From the NCBI GenBank assembly GCA_034679985.1, contig JAXITR010000006.1, positions 1 through 64,000 of the forward strand: a DNA stretch of 64,000 nt, in the 5' to 3' direction. The position numbers and the translations under genes are program-made. The stretch is from CAMDTE01 sp034679985. GTDB taxonomy: Bacteria > Bacteroidota > Bacteroidia > Flavobacteriales > Schleiferiaceae. Positions 18,553-25,608 of this stretch are shown piece after piece. Every line of letters starts with the position of its first letter. The first letter of the stretch is position 1. The notes below the pieces were generated by a model. That model was not told the origin of the DNA, searched no databases, and was given only the letters and a program-made list of their open reading frames with translations.

Positions 18553-20073
18553 ATGTCAACAAAAACAGAATCGTGGGGCTCCCGCGTGGGATTAATTTTG
18601 GCCATGGCCGGCAACGCCGTGGGATTGGGGAATTTTTTGCGCTTCCCGGTGCAGGCCGTTCAGAACGGCGGCGGTGCGTTCATGATCCCCTATTTGGTCA
18701 GTTTCCTCTTGATGGGGATTCCATTGCTATGGATTGAGTGGGCCACCGGCAGATTCGGTGGTCGCTTTGGCAACCACAGTACGCCCTTCATCCTGCACGA
18801 ATTGGATCCTAAGCGCGCCATTTGGAAGTACATTGGCGTCTTCGGTATTTTTACCAATATTGCCGTGGCGGCGTATTACTGCTACTTGGAAAGCTGGACC
18901 CTTAGCTATGTTTGGCACTCCATTCAAGGCACTTTTGTCGGCAAGTCGGCCGCTGAAGTGGCAGGTTTTTTTGGTGATTATGTTGGATTGACAGACCCCA
19001 CCCAGCCGGTGGTGTTTTGGTTGTTGTGCTTGGTGTTGAATACCTGGATTCTTTCCCGCGGCTTGAGTGGCGGCGTGGAAAAAGTAGCTAAGATTGGCAT
19101 GCCGTTATTGATTTTGTTTGGAGCCTTTTTGGCTTACCAAGGCGTTACCTTGAAAGCAGGTGAGAACGGTGCTTTGTTTGACGGAACAGTCGGTTTGAAT
19201 TTTCTGTGGACTCCGGATTACTCAACGATTTGGACGCCGAAAGTTTGGTTGGCTGCTGCCGGACAGATATTTTTTACCCTCAGTGTTGGCATGGGCTCTA
19301 TCCAGTGCTATGCCTCCTACGTGAAACGCCGCGACGATATTGCGTTGAACGCCATGAGCGCCGGGTGGATGAATGAATTCGTTGAGGTAGTTCTTGGGGG
19401 GTCGATTTTGATTCCCATTGCAATTGGATACCTGGGCATTGACCGTGTGGTTGAATTAACGCAATCGGGAGGTCTTGGATTGGGATTCAAAACCTTGCCT
19501 TATTTATTTACCCAGTGGGGTCCCACCATGGGTATGTTCGCTGGAATTGCTTGGTTTGGTCTTTTGTTTTTTGCCGGGATAACGTCTTCGTTGGCCATGG
19601 GTACCCCCGTAATGGCCTTTCTCCAAGACGAGTTTGGCTGGAAGCGCAACCCTGCGGCTTGGGCTTTCGGTGCGGTCATTCTCGTCTTGGGAGCTCCAAC
19701 CGTATTGTATTTTAATGAGGGGGTGTTCGACGAGTACGACTACTGGGCCGGTACCGTCAGTTTGGTGGTTTTTGCATTGCTCGAAGTAATTCTCTTTGCC
19801 TGGGTGTTTGGCATGGACAAAGGCTGGGCGGAAATCAACCACGGAGCAGATTTGCGCATTCCACGGGTCTATCGATTCATCATTAAATACGTCACGCCCG
19901 TAATCCTTTTGGGAGTTTTCTTGGGATCCTTGCCCGCTATTTACGAAAAGCTCACCCTGCCCGCAAGTCCGTACGTGGTAGGTGCTCGCTTGCTTCTTTT
20001 AGCACTTTACTTGGGCATTGCCTGGGCCGTATACCTCGCTTACCAAAAACGCCGCAAGGCCACAATCCGCTAA
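18553..20073 (+). CDS. Sodium-dependent neurotransmitter-symporter (NSS/SNF) family transporter, MetP-type
   Basis: Inner-membrane Na+-coupled amino-acid symporter of the LeuT fold, 506 residues with about eleven or twelve hydrophobic helices. The TM1 signature WGSRVGLILAMAGNAVGLGNFLRFP, with the unwound GNAVGLGN sodium/substrate segment, is diagnostic. The substrate is inferred: the directly following 46-residue single-TM protein resembles MetS, the small subunit of methionine/alanine transporter MetPS in Corynebacterium, which points to a MetP-type uptake system for small aliphatic amino acids. ATG at 18553; only 2 bases separate its stop from the small gene. Confidence 0.9.
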   Translation: MSTKTESWGSRVGLILAMAGNAVGLGNFLRFPVQAVQNGGGAFMIPYLVSFLLMGIPLLWIEWATGRFGGRFGNHSTPFILHELDPKRAIWKYIGVFGIFTNIAVAAYYCYLESWTLSYVWHSIQGTFVGKSAAEVAGFFGDYVGLTDPTQPVVFWLLCLVLNTWILSRGLSGGVEKVAKIGMPLLILFGAFLAYQGVTLKAGENGALFDGTVGLNFLWTPDYSTIWTPKVWLAAAGQIFFTLSVGMGSIQCYASYVKRRDDIALNAMSAGWMNEFVEVVLGGSILIPIAIGYLGIDRVVELTQSGGLGLGFKTLPYLFTQWGPTMGMFAGIAWFGLLFFAGITSSLAMGTPVMAFLQDEFGWKRNPAAWAFGAVILVLGAPTVLYFNEGVFDEYDYWAGTVSLVVFALLEVILFAWVFGMDKGWAEINHGADLRIPRVYRFIIKYVTPVILLGVFLGSLPAIYEKLTLPASPYVVGARLLLLALYLGIAWAVYLAYQKRRKATIR

Positions 20074-20075
20074 TC

Positions 20076-20216
20076 ATGAACGATGCAGCATTGACCACCA
20101 TGGTCTTGGCCCAAGGGGTAGTCACCGTATTCACGGTTTACTTTTTTGTTCTGGTCTTGCGCACGCCTGCTAAGCCAGAGCCGGACTCCTTCAACGAAAA
20201 CGACGAGCGCGATTGA
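20076..20216 (+). CDS. MetS-like NSS transporter small subunit (46 aa)
   Basis: A small ORF beginning ATG at 20076, 2 bases after the transporter stop, and ending TGA at 20214-20216. The product starts MNDAALTTMVLAQG, has one hydrophobic helix (VVTVFTVYFFVLVL) and a short charged, acidic cytoplasmic-type tail (PDSFNENDERD). Size, topology and position match the MetS small subunit that some NSS transporters require. The call rests on context and topology, not on a motif. Confidence 0.75.
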   Translation: MNDAALTTMVLAQGVVTVFTVYFFVLVLRTPAKPEPDSFNENDERD

Positions 20217-20219
20217 CGC

Positions 20220-20894
20220 ATGAAAGCGCCCGGTCGGCTCCAACGCTTGGGGATTGGATTGATTCTGATCGGGGCGTATGGAGCCGTTGGGCTAAGCATT
20301 TGTTGGCGCGGAAGTCCGGCCTACGAAACACCCCTCTGGTATCCCGAACCAATTTCTGTTCCGAACAGGAAAAAGGGGGAGCAACCGTTTGAGCGTCGCG
20401 CGCCGTACTACCGTAAAGAGTTTGCCAATCGCCCGCGTCGGACATTGGATACCAATCAAATTTGGGTGCCGCGCCAAAAACTGCGTTTTCCAAAAAGTAG
20501 GGTAGGGATCAACACGGTAGACAGTTTGGAATTGGCCCGTTGGGGGGTGTCGCCCGGCGCACTCCGTCATTTTTTCAAAGAACGACAACGATGGTGTGGA
20601 TTTTCCGCATTAGATCAGTTGCCTGCCTCCGCGCGTACCTGGCCGGTGGTATGGGAACTGGATTCCCTACCGCCGCGCCGGGTATTGAATCGACTGCCGG
20701 AATCCGTGTTGGCCGGCCATCCTTTGGTGGGTTGGGAGCGTGCGCGGGCACTGGGCAAGTACAGGAGATCGGTTCGTCCGGTCCGTTCTTGGGCTGAATT
20801 GCGGGCCGTTCCGGGTTGGACCGACGTCGACGCACATCTACTGAGGCGCTACTTCGTTTTGAATCAAAAAGATTCGCTATCTTTGCACCCTTAA
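20220..20894 (+). CDS. Helix-hairpin-helix domain protein with N-terminal membrane anchor
   Basis: 224 residues. One N-terminal hydrophobic segment (about 10-30) is followed by a basic, Pro-rich linker. A ComEA-like HhH region follows: INTVDSLELARWGVSPGAL and FKERQRWCGFSALDQLP resemble the N-T-A-x-x-L ... G-I-G-P...F-x-x-x-x-x-L pattern, and a second partial copy sits near 170-215 (LVGWERARALGKYRR, WAELRAVPGWT). Bacteroidota carry related HhH proteins; a DNA-binding or DNA-uptake role is possible but unproven. The rpsU promoter lies inside its last codons. Confidence 0.7.
   Translation: MKAPGRLQRLGIGLILIGAYGAVGLSICWRGSPAYETPLWYPEPISVPNRKKGEQPFERRAPYYRKEFANRPRRTLDTNQIWVPRQKLRFPKSRVGINTVDSLELARWGVSPGALRHFFKERQRWCGFSALDQLPASARTWPVVWELDSLPPRRVLNRLPESVLAGHPLVGWERARALGKYRRSVRPVRSWAELRAVPGWTDVDAHLLRRYFVLNQKDSLSLHP
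20857..20885 (+). promoter_or_regulatory. rpsU promoter within the HhH gene
   Basis: TATCTTTG at 20878-20885 matches TAnnTTTG, and TTTTG at 20857-20861 lies 16 bases upstream as a -33 candidate. It starts transcription 28 bases or less before the rpsU ATG, inside the 3' end of the preceding gene. Confidence 0.6.
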
Positions 20895-20898
20895 TGAG

Positions 20899-20906
20899 AG
20901 GAGGTG
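20899..20906 (+). promoter_or_regulatory. Strong Shine-Dalgarno of rpsU
   Basis: AGGAGGTG is a perfect 8-base complement to the usual 16S anti-SD, with the GGAGG core ending 9 bases before the ATG at 20914. It is the only strong SD I noticed; neighbouring starts have A-rich leaders instead. Confidence 0.85.
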
Positions 20907-20913
20907 TTTTAGC

Positions 20914-21108
20914 ATGTTGGTAATTCAAGTTAAAGAAGGCGAAGGCATTGACCGCGCGTTGAAGCGTTACAAACGCAAGTTCGACAAAACCGGTACTATG
21001 CGCCAGCTGCGTTCCCGCCAAGCATTCCAAAAGAAGTCGATTTCTCGACGTATGGAGGTCATTAAAGCGGCTTACGTTCAGACGTTGCGACGCGAGGAGA
21101 TGGAATAA
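20914..21108 (+). CDS. rpsU: 30S ribosomal protein S21
   Basis: A 64-residue basic protein of the small-subunit platform, with the family start VIQVKEGEGIDRALKRYKRKFDKTG and a basic C-terminal helix. In Bacteroidota, bS21 helps occlude the 16S anti-Shine-Dalgarno sequence (established for Flavobacterium johnsoniae). Its own mRNA here carries an unusually strong SD, consistent with autogenous control. A perfect hairpin terminator follows, so it is probably monocistronic. Confidence 0.96.
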   Translation: MLVIQVKEGEGIDRALKRYKRKFDKTGTMRQLRSRQAFQKKSISRRMEVIKAAYVQTLRREEME

Positions 21109-21132
21109 TCCCTTGTGCTGCACCAAGCATAT

Positions 21133-21170
21133 GCGCCCTGCAAACCACCGGTTTGCAGGGCGCTTTATTT
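21133..21170 (+). terminator. Rho-independent terminator of rpsU
   Basis: A perfect 14-bp inverted repeat (21133-21146 with 21150-21163, loop ACC), followed by TTTATTT. Confidence 0.88.
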
Positions 21171-21172
21171 GG

Positions 21173-21180
21173 TACCTTCG
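21173..21180 (+). promoter_or_regulatory. -7-like element before the xerC-type gene
   Basis: TACCTTCG, one base off TAnnTTTG, ends 5 bases before the GTG start at 21186 and directly follows the rpsU terminator. Suggests a leaderless message. Confidence 0.45.
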
Positions 21181-21185
21181 CTACC

Positions 21186-22103
21186 GTGCCGGATTTGAAA
21201 TCATTTGGACTGGACGCCTTTGCGGACCACCTGCTCTTGGAGCGAAGACTGTCGCCAGCAACCGTGGCCGCCTACAGCAGCGATCTCTTTTTCTTTGTGC
21301 AGTATGTTCAGTCGGTTTACGACGAGTCCACGCCCCAAGGAATTAAGGTTGCCCACGTGCGTTCCTGGCTGGCGGAGGGTGCGGAGGCCGGCCTGTCTTC
21401 GCGAACGTTGAATCGACGTTTGTCCGCATTGCGCACCTACTTTGGATTTGCTAGATTGCTTTGGGAAGGGGTGCCTCAGCCGGCGGTCCTGCTGCGCGGC
21501 TTGAAAGTTCCCAAGCGCATTGTGCGGGTTTTGAAGTCCGACGAAGTCGAGCGGCTCTTGGATCCCAACCGCTTTGAGACAGGTTGGTTGGGAACGCGCG
21601 ATCGATTCCTATTACTCACGCTTTATGCACTGGGCATCCGTCGGGCAGAATTGCTCCAGTTGCGTTGGTCAGACATTGATGCATCCGCTCAGACCGTTCG
21701 AATTCTCGGAAAGGGAAACAAAGAGCGCTTGCTACCGGCCTTGCCCGTTTGGCTCGACGGACTCGAGGAATACCGACGGGCATGCGAAACGGCAGGAGTG
21801 CCTACAGACTCGGTACTTTTTTGGGAATCGACGGCAAAAAAAATGTCCCCAAAACGTGTTTATTCCGTTGTTCATTCGTACCTTCAAGGAGCAAGTAGCG
21901 TCGAAAAAGCCAGTCCGCACGTGTTGCGGCACACCTTCGCAACGCATTTGCTGGACATGGGAGCAGACTTGGCGTCGATTCGCAGTCTTTTGGGGCACGC
22001 GAATCTCTCGGCCACCCAAGTGTACACCCACGCGTCCATTGAGCAATTGAAGTCCGTTGTACAGCGGGCGCACCCTCGAGGCCGGGAAGGGCAGCGCTCT
22101 TAA
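21186..22103 (+). CDS. xerC: Tyrosine recombinase, XerC/XerD type
   Basis: Site-specific recombinase that resolves chromosome dimers at dif with a partner Xer protein. 305 residues: an N-terminal core-binding SAM-like domain (RRLSPATVAAYSSDL, LSSRTLNRRLSALRTYF), then the catalytic domain with Arg in GIRRAELLQLRW, Lys in GKGNKERLLP, HVLRHTFATHLL, the second His in LLGHANL and the Tyr nucleophile in QVYTHAS. I chose the GTG at 21186; the frame is open further upstream but through the terminator. Naming it XerC rather than XerD or an integrase rests on length and the housekeeping setting (rpsU-xerC-hpf-tuf is common in Flavobacteriia). Confidence 0.88.
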   Translation: MPDLKSFGLDAFADHLLLERRLSPATVAAYSSDLFFFVQYVQSVYDESTPQGIKVAHVRSWLAEGAEAGLSSRTLNRRLSALRTYFGFARLLWEGVPQPAVLLRGLKVPKRIVRVLKSDEVERLLDPNRFETGWLGTRDRFLLLTLYALGIRRAELLQLRWSDIDASAQTVRILGKGNKERLLPALPVWLDGLEEYRRACETAGVPTDSVLFWESTAKKMSPKRVYSVVHSYLQGASSVEKASPHVLRHTFATHLLDMGADLASIRSLLGHANLSATQVYTHASIEQLKSVVQRAHPRGREGQRS

Positions 22104-22115
22104 AACCCAAAAAAC

Positions 22116-22415
22116 ATGCATGCTATTGTCCATGCCGTAGACGTCAAATACAGCGACCGTCTGTCGGGAATGATTGCGGAGAAGTTGAACAAGCTGGGTC
22201 GAATAGCGGCCGATGCGGTTCGGGGCGATGTTTACCTGCGCAAGGAAAACAAAGACGGAAAGCTCGTAAAAGTGGTTGAAGTTAAAATCCAGCTTCCGGG
22301 AGGTTCGTTGGTGTTGAAAAAAGAGGGCAGTACTTTTGACCAAGCGGTTCATGCAGCCTTCCGTGCCGCGGCCCGATGGGTTCAAAAAGCAAAATCCCGC
22401 CGTCGACCGCATTAA
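22116..22415 (+). CDS. hpf: Ribosome hibernation-promoting factor, short form (HPF/RaiA family)
   Basis: A 99-residue protein that binds the decoding region and silences ribosomes in slow growth. The family core is present (VDVKYSDRLSGMIAEKLNKL, GDVYLRKENK, VVEVKIQLPGG, FDQAVHAAFRAAARWVQKAK). It lacks the long C-terminal dimerisation domain. The start ATG is 12 bases after the recombinase stop, so the two are likely cotranscribed. The tRNA-tuf promoter follows its stop. Confidence 0.88.
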   Translation: MHAIVHAVDVKYSDRLSGMIAEKLNKLGRIAADAVRGDVYLRKENKDGKLVKVVEVKIQLPGGSLVLKKEGSTFDQAVHAAFRAAARWVQKAKSRRRPH

Positions 22416-22428
22416 TTTTTAGAGACCC

Positions 22429-22459
22429 TTTGCGGGGATTGGAAAATTTCCTACATTTG
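22429..22459 (+). promoter_or_regulatory. Promoter of the tRNA-tuf operon
   Basis: The best promoter in the window: TTTG (-33) at 22429-22432, a 19-base spacer, then TACATTTG (-7) at 22452-22459. It drives the tRNA-Thr/Tyr/Gly/Thr cluster and probably tuf. About 87 bases of leader precede the first tRNA, ending in a purine/pyrimidine-rich hairpin (AAAGGA...TCCTTT, T-run at about 22536-22543) that could act as an attenuator. Confidence 0.8.
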
Positions 22460-22546
22460 CAGTCCGTTTCAAAAAGCGCTCCACGCTTGAGAGACGGAAC
22501 GTTCTTCAAAAGAATCTGCAAAGGAGGAAATTTTCCTTTTTTTACT

Positions 22547-22619
22547 GCCAGCATAGCTCAGTTGGTAGAGCTGCTGATTTGTAATCAGCAGGTCGGGGGT
22601 TCGAGTCCCTCTGCTGGCT
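22547..22619 (+). tRNA. tRNA-Thr (anticodon TGT)
   Basis: Full cloverleaf: acceptor GCCAGCA pairs with TGCTGGC, D-arm GCTC..GAGC, anticodon loop TTTGTAA (TGT), T-loop GGTTCGAGTCC. Discriminator T; CCA not encoded. Confidence 0.95.
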
Positions 22620-22662
22620 CTACTCCAGGCATTTTCTTTTTGACTTTTTGGTTGCAATCATT

Positions 22663-22744
22663 GGGGAGATACCGAAGCGGTTAAACGGGGCAGACTGTAA
22701 ATCTGTTGGCTACGCCTACGTAGGTTCGAATCCTGCTCTCCCCA
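22663..22744 (+). tRNA. tRNA-Tyr (anticodon GTA)
   Basis: Acceptor GGGGAGA pairs with TCTCCCC. Anticodon loop CTGTAAA (GTA) and a long variable arm, as in bacterial tRNA-Tyr. T-loop TTCGAAT. Discriminator A; CCA not encoded. Confidence 0.94.
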
Positions 22745-22757
22745 CAGTCGATTCATT

Positions 22758-22833
22758 GCGGAAGTAGCTCAGTTGGTAGAGCATCAGCCTTCCAAGCTGA
22801 GGGCCGCGGGTTCGAATCCCGTCTTCCGCTCCA
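22758..22833 (+). tRNA. tRNA-Gly (anticodon TCC)
   Basis: Acceptor GCGGAAG pairs with CTTCCGC. Anticodon loop CTTCCAA (TCC), T-loop TTCGAAT. Discriminator T at 22830 is followed by CCA at 22831-22833, unlike the other tRNAs here. Confidence 0.94.
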
Positions 22834-22843
22834 GGATCGCACT

Positions 22844-22915
22844 GCCGATGTAGCTCAGGGGTAGAGCGTTTCCTTGGTAAGGAAAAGGTCGCGGGTTCAA
22901 TTCCCGCCATTGGCT
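22844..22915 (+). tRNA. tRNA-Thr (anticodon GGT)
   Basis: Acceptor GCCGATG pairs with CATTGGC (one G-T pair). Anticodon loop TTGGTAA (GGT), T-loop TTCAATT. CCA not encoded. Lies 43 bases before tuf. Confidence 0.94.
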
Positions 22916-22958
22916 CAAAATTCATTCTCTCGGTTCAATTTCAATTAACTAAAACACC

Positions 22959-24146
22959 ATGGCAAAAGAGAATTTCGTGCGGAACAAACCGCACTTGAAC
23001 GTCGGCACCATCGGTCACGTTGACCATGGCAAAACGACATTGACAGCTGCTATCACTACTGTGTTGGCTGACAAAGGCTTGTCTCAAAAGCGTTCGTTCG
23101 ATTCGATCGACGCAGCTCCCGAAGAAAAGGAGCGTGGTATCACCATCAACACGGCACACGTGGAGTACGAGACGGCCAACCGTCACTACGCACACGTGGA
23201 TTGCCCGGGTCACGCCGACTATGTGAAGAACATGGTAACGGGTGCTGCTCAGATGGACGGTGCGATCTTGGTAGTAGCTGCTACCGATGGTCCTATGCCC
23301 CAGACGCGCGAGCACATCTTGTTGGCTCGTCAGGTTGGTGTACCCCGCTTGGTAGTCTTCATGAACAAAGTGGACATGGTAGACGACGCCGAATTGTTGG
23401 AGTTGGTGGAAATGGAAATCCGCGATTTGTTGTCCTTCTACAAGTTCGACGGCGACAACACGCCTGTCATCCAAGGTTCTGCTTTGGGTGGTTTGAACGG
23501 CGAAGGCAAGTGGGTTGACAAGATCATGGAGCTCATGGACGCAGTTGACTCTTGGATTGAGGAGCCTATTCGCGACAACGAGAAGCCTTTCTTGATGCCT
23601 GTTGAGGACGTGTTCTCCATCACCGGTCGTGGAACGGTTGCAACCGGTCGTATCGAGACAGGTGTTGCCAACACGGCGGATCCTGTTGACATCATCGGTT
23701 TTGGTGACGAGAAAATGTCTTCTACCATCACGGGTGTTGAAATGTTCCGCAAGATCTTGGATCGTGGCGAAGCTGGTGACAACGTAGGTTTGTTGTTGCG
23801 CGGTGTGGACAAGGCGGCGATCCGTCGCGGTATGGTAATCTGCAAGCCAGGTTCCGTTAAGCCACACAAAAAGTTCATGGCTGAGGTGTACATCTTGAAG
23901 AAAGAAGAAGGCGGTCGCCACACTCCTTTCCACAACAAGTACCGTCCGCAGTTCTACTTGCGTACTACAGACGTAACCGGTGAGATCATGTTGCCTGCTG
24001 GTGTGGAGATGGTTATGCCCGGTGACAACTTGTCCATCGAGGTTAACTTGATCGCTCCTGTTGCGATCAGCAAAGGTCTTCGCTTCGCTATCCGCGAAGG
24101 TGGCCGCACCGTGGGTGCCGGTCAGGTGACGGAGATCATCGAGTAA
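22959..24146 (+). CDS. tuf: Translation elongation factor Tu
   Basis: GTPase that delivers aminoacyl-tRNA to the ribosome. 395 residues. G-box motifs: GHVDHGKTTL (G1), the RGITI switch I end, DCPGHADY (G3), NKVD (G4) and SAL (G5). Domains II and III are complete, ending VGAGQVTEIIE. It is strongly expressed in all bacteria. The leader has no SD but an A-rich stretch (AACTAAAACACC) before the ATG. It lies downstream of four tRNAs and upstream of tRNA-Trp and secE. Confidence 0.98.
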   Translation: MAKENFVRNKPHLNVGTIGHVDHGKTTLTAAITTVLADKGLSQKRSFDSIDAAPEEKERGITINTAHVEYETANRHYAHVDCPGHADYVKNMVTGAAQMDGAILVVAATDGPMPQTREHILLARQVGVPRLVVFMNKVDMVDDAELLELVEMEIRDLLSFYKFDGDNTPVIQGSALGGLNGEGKWVDKIMELMDAVDSWIEEPIRDNEKPFLMPVEDVFSITGRGTVATGRIETGVANTADPVDIIGFGDEKMSSTITGVEMFRKILDRGEAGDNVGLLLRGVDKAAIRRGMVICKPGSVKPHKKFMAEVYILKKEEGGRHTPFHNKYRPQFYLRTTDVTGEIMLPAGVEMVMPGDNLSIEVNLIAPVAISKGLRFAIREGGRTVGAGQVTEIIE

Positions 24147-24166
24147 TTCACAGAATCAATGGTGAC

Positions 24167-24200
24167 AAGGTGTTCCGGGGTCAAACTCGGAGCACCTTTT
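24167..24200 (+). terminator. Hairpin terminator after tuf
   Basis: AAGGTGTTCCG (24167-24177) pairs with CGGAGCACCTT (24188-24198) with one G-T pair, followed by a TTTT tract. It may terminate partially, separating abundant tuf mRNA from secE-nusG. Confidence 0.75.
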
Positions 24201-24207
24201 CCCACTT

Positions 24208-24278
24208 ACGGGTGTAGTTCAAGGGTAGAATAGAGGTCTCCAAAACCTTTGATGGGAGTTCGAATCTCTCCACCCGTG
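24208..24278 (+). tRNA. tRNA-Trp (anticodon CCA)
   Basis: Acceptor ACGGGTG pairs with CACCCGT. Anticodon loop CTCCAAA (CCA), T-loop TTCGAAT, discriminator G as expected for Trp. Directly before secE, the classic position. Confidence 0.95.
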
Positions 24279-24296
24279 CTAGGCAAAACGATCGTT

Positions 24297-24491
24297 ATGG
24301 AAAAATTGAAAACCTACTTGCAGTCGTCCTACGAAGAATTCGCCAAGAACTCCACTTGGCCGACGATGGCGGAACTACAGAAGAGTACCGTGTTGGTTAT
24401 TGTGGCCTCCGTGGTTTTTTCTTTGGTCGTATTTGCCATGGATAAGTCGCTGGCAGGTGCATTGGATTTCTTGTATTCCCTGTTTGCGTAA
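24297..24491 (+). CDS. secE: Preprotein translocase subunit SecE
   Basis: A 64-residue single-TM form of SecE, which clamps SecY in the Sec channel. An amphipathic N-terminal helix (SSYEEFAKNSTWPTMAELQKST, including the conserved V/K-x-W-P-x-x-E-L motif) precedes one membrane helix (VLVIVASVVFSLVVFAM). The ATG at 24297 was chosen; an open extension back to 24249 lies inside tRNA-Trp. The position between tRNA-Trp and nusG supports the call. Confidence 0.94.
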   Translation: MEKLKTYLQSSYEEFAKNSTWPTMAELQKSTVLVIVASVVFSLVVFAMDKSLAGALDFLYSLFA

Positions 24492-24506
24492 GTCCCCCTA
24501 TAAGAA

Positions 24507-25058
24507 ATGAGCGAGTCGGGTAAAAAATGGTATGTGGTTCGGGCCATCAGTGGCCAGGAGAACAAGATCAAGTCCTACATTGAGAACGAAATGACTCGTA
24601 TTGGGTTGTCGGACTTGATGGGACAAATCTTGGTTCCCACCGAGAAGGTGTACCAAATCCGCAACGGCAAAAAGGTGCTCAAAGAGCGAAATTTTTTCCC
24701 GGGCTACATCATGGTGGAGTTAATCCTCACGGGTGAAGCAGTACACACCATCAAGAATGTTACGGGTGTGATTGGTTTCTTGAGTGAAGCCAAGGGTGGT
24801 GAACCCACTCCCTTGCGTCAAAGCGAGGTCAATCGTATGCTCGGTAAAGTAGATGAATTGGCGGAAACGGCAGAGCACATTGCAGTGCCGTTTGTGATCG
24901 GTGAGTCTGTAAAAGTTATTGACGGTCCGTTCCGTGACTTTACGGGCACCGTTGAAAAGATTTTTGAAGAAAAGCGCAAAGTGGAGGTTACGGTTAAGAT
25001 TTTTGGCCGCAAAACTCCGTTGGAGCTTGGATTCATGCAAGTAGAGAAAGAAGGATAA
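24507..25058 (+). CDS. nusG: Transcription termination/antitermination protein NusG
   Basis: Binds the RNA polymerase clamp through its NGN domain and links to Rho or the ribosome through its KOW domain. 183 residues: the NGN start WYVVRAISGQENKIK, FFPGYIMVEL, then the KOW motif GESVKVIDGPFRDFTGTVEKI and the end TPLELGFMQVEKEG. Starts 15 bases after secE. The 93 bases to rplK contain no hairpin I can identify. Confidence 0.96.
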   Translation: MSESGKKWYVVRAISGQENKIKSYIENEMTRIGLSDLMGQILVPTEKVYQIRNGKKVLKERNFFPGYIMVELILTGEAVHTIKNVTGVIGFLSEAKGGEPTPLRQSEVNRMLGKVDELAETAEHIAVPFVIGESVKVIDGPFRDFTGTVEKIFEEKRKVEVTVKIFGRKTPLELGFMQVEKEG

Positions 25059-25151
25059 CAACGGACGGAATTCCCGTTGCGGTCACGAGTGGGCTTCCGA
25101 CACGAGCGACCATTGAATTCCACAGAGAGTTAACCACGTAAGAACAAAGAA

Positions 25152-25589
25152 ATGGCGAAAGAGGTAAGCGCAATGATCAAGCTGCAGGTTCGCGGTGGTG
25201 CTGCCAACCCTTCTCCTCCCGTAGGTCCGGCCTTGGGTGCGAAGGGGGTAAACATCATGGAATTCTGCAAGCAGTTCAATGCACGCACACAAGAAAAGCA
25301 AGGAAAACTCTGCCCAGTAGTCATCACGGTTTACGCCGATAAGTCGTTTGATTTTATCGTCAAGAACCCGCCTGTACCCGTTCAGTTGTTGGAAGCTTCC
25401 AAACTGAAGAGTGGCTCTGCCATCCCCAACCGGACGAAAGTAGGTAAGGTAACCTGGGATCAAGTAAAGGCAATCGCTGAGGACAAAATGTCCGACTTGA
25501 ACTGTTTCACCTTGGAATCTGCCATGAGTATGGTCGCCGGAACGGCGCGAAGCATGGGCATTACCGTGACAGGCCAAAAGCCTAATTAA
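25152..25589 (+). CDS. rplK: 50S ribosomal protein L11
   Basis: 145 residues. Forms the GTPase-associated centre with 23S rRNA; target region of thiostrepton-type antibiotics. The N-terminal domain begins IKLQVRGGAANPSPPVGPALG with GVNIMEFCKQFN, and the C-terminal rRNA-binding domain ends GTARSMGITV. First gene of the rplKAJL block. Confidence 0.97.
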   Translation: MAKEVSAMIKLQVRGGAANPSPPVGPALGAKGVNIMEFCKQFNARTQEKQGKLCPVVITVYADKSFDFIVKNPPVPVQLLEASKLKSGSAIPNRTKVGKVTWDQVKAIAEDKMSDLNCFTLESAMSMVAGTARSMGITVTGQKPN

Positions 25590-25608
25590 CCTGTAACACG
25601 ACCGCATC

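Noticed and set aside
21186..22103. Phage or integron integrase
   Set aside because: Housekeeping neighbourhood, no att repeats, no cassette array or phage genes nearby.
22547..22915. tRNA genes as an integration hotspot
   Set aside because: No integrase or direct repeats beside the cluster; it leads straight into tuf.
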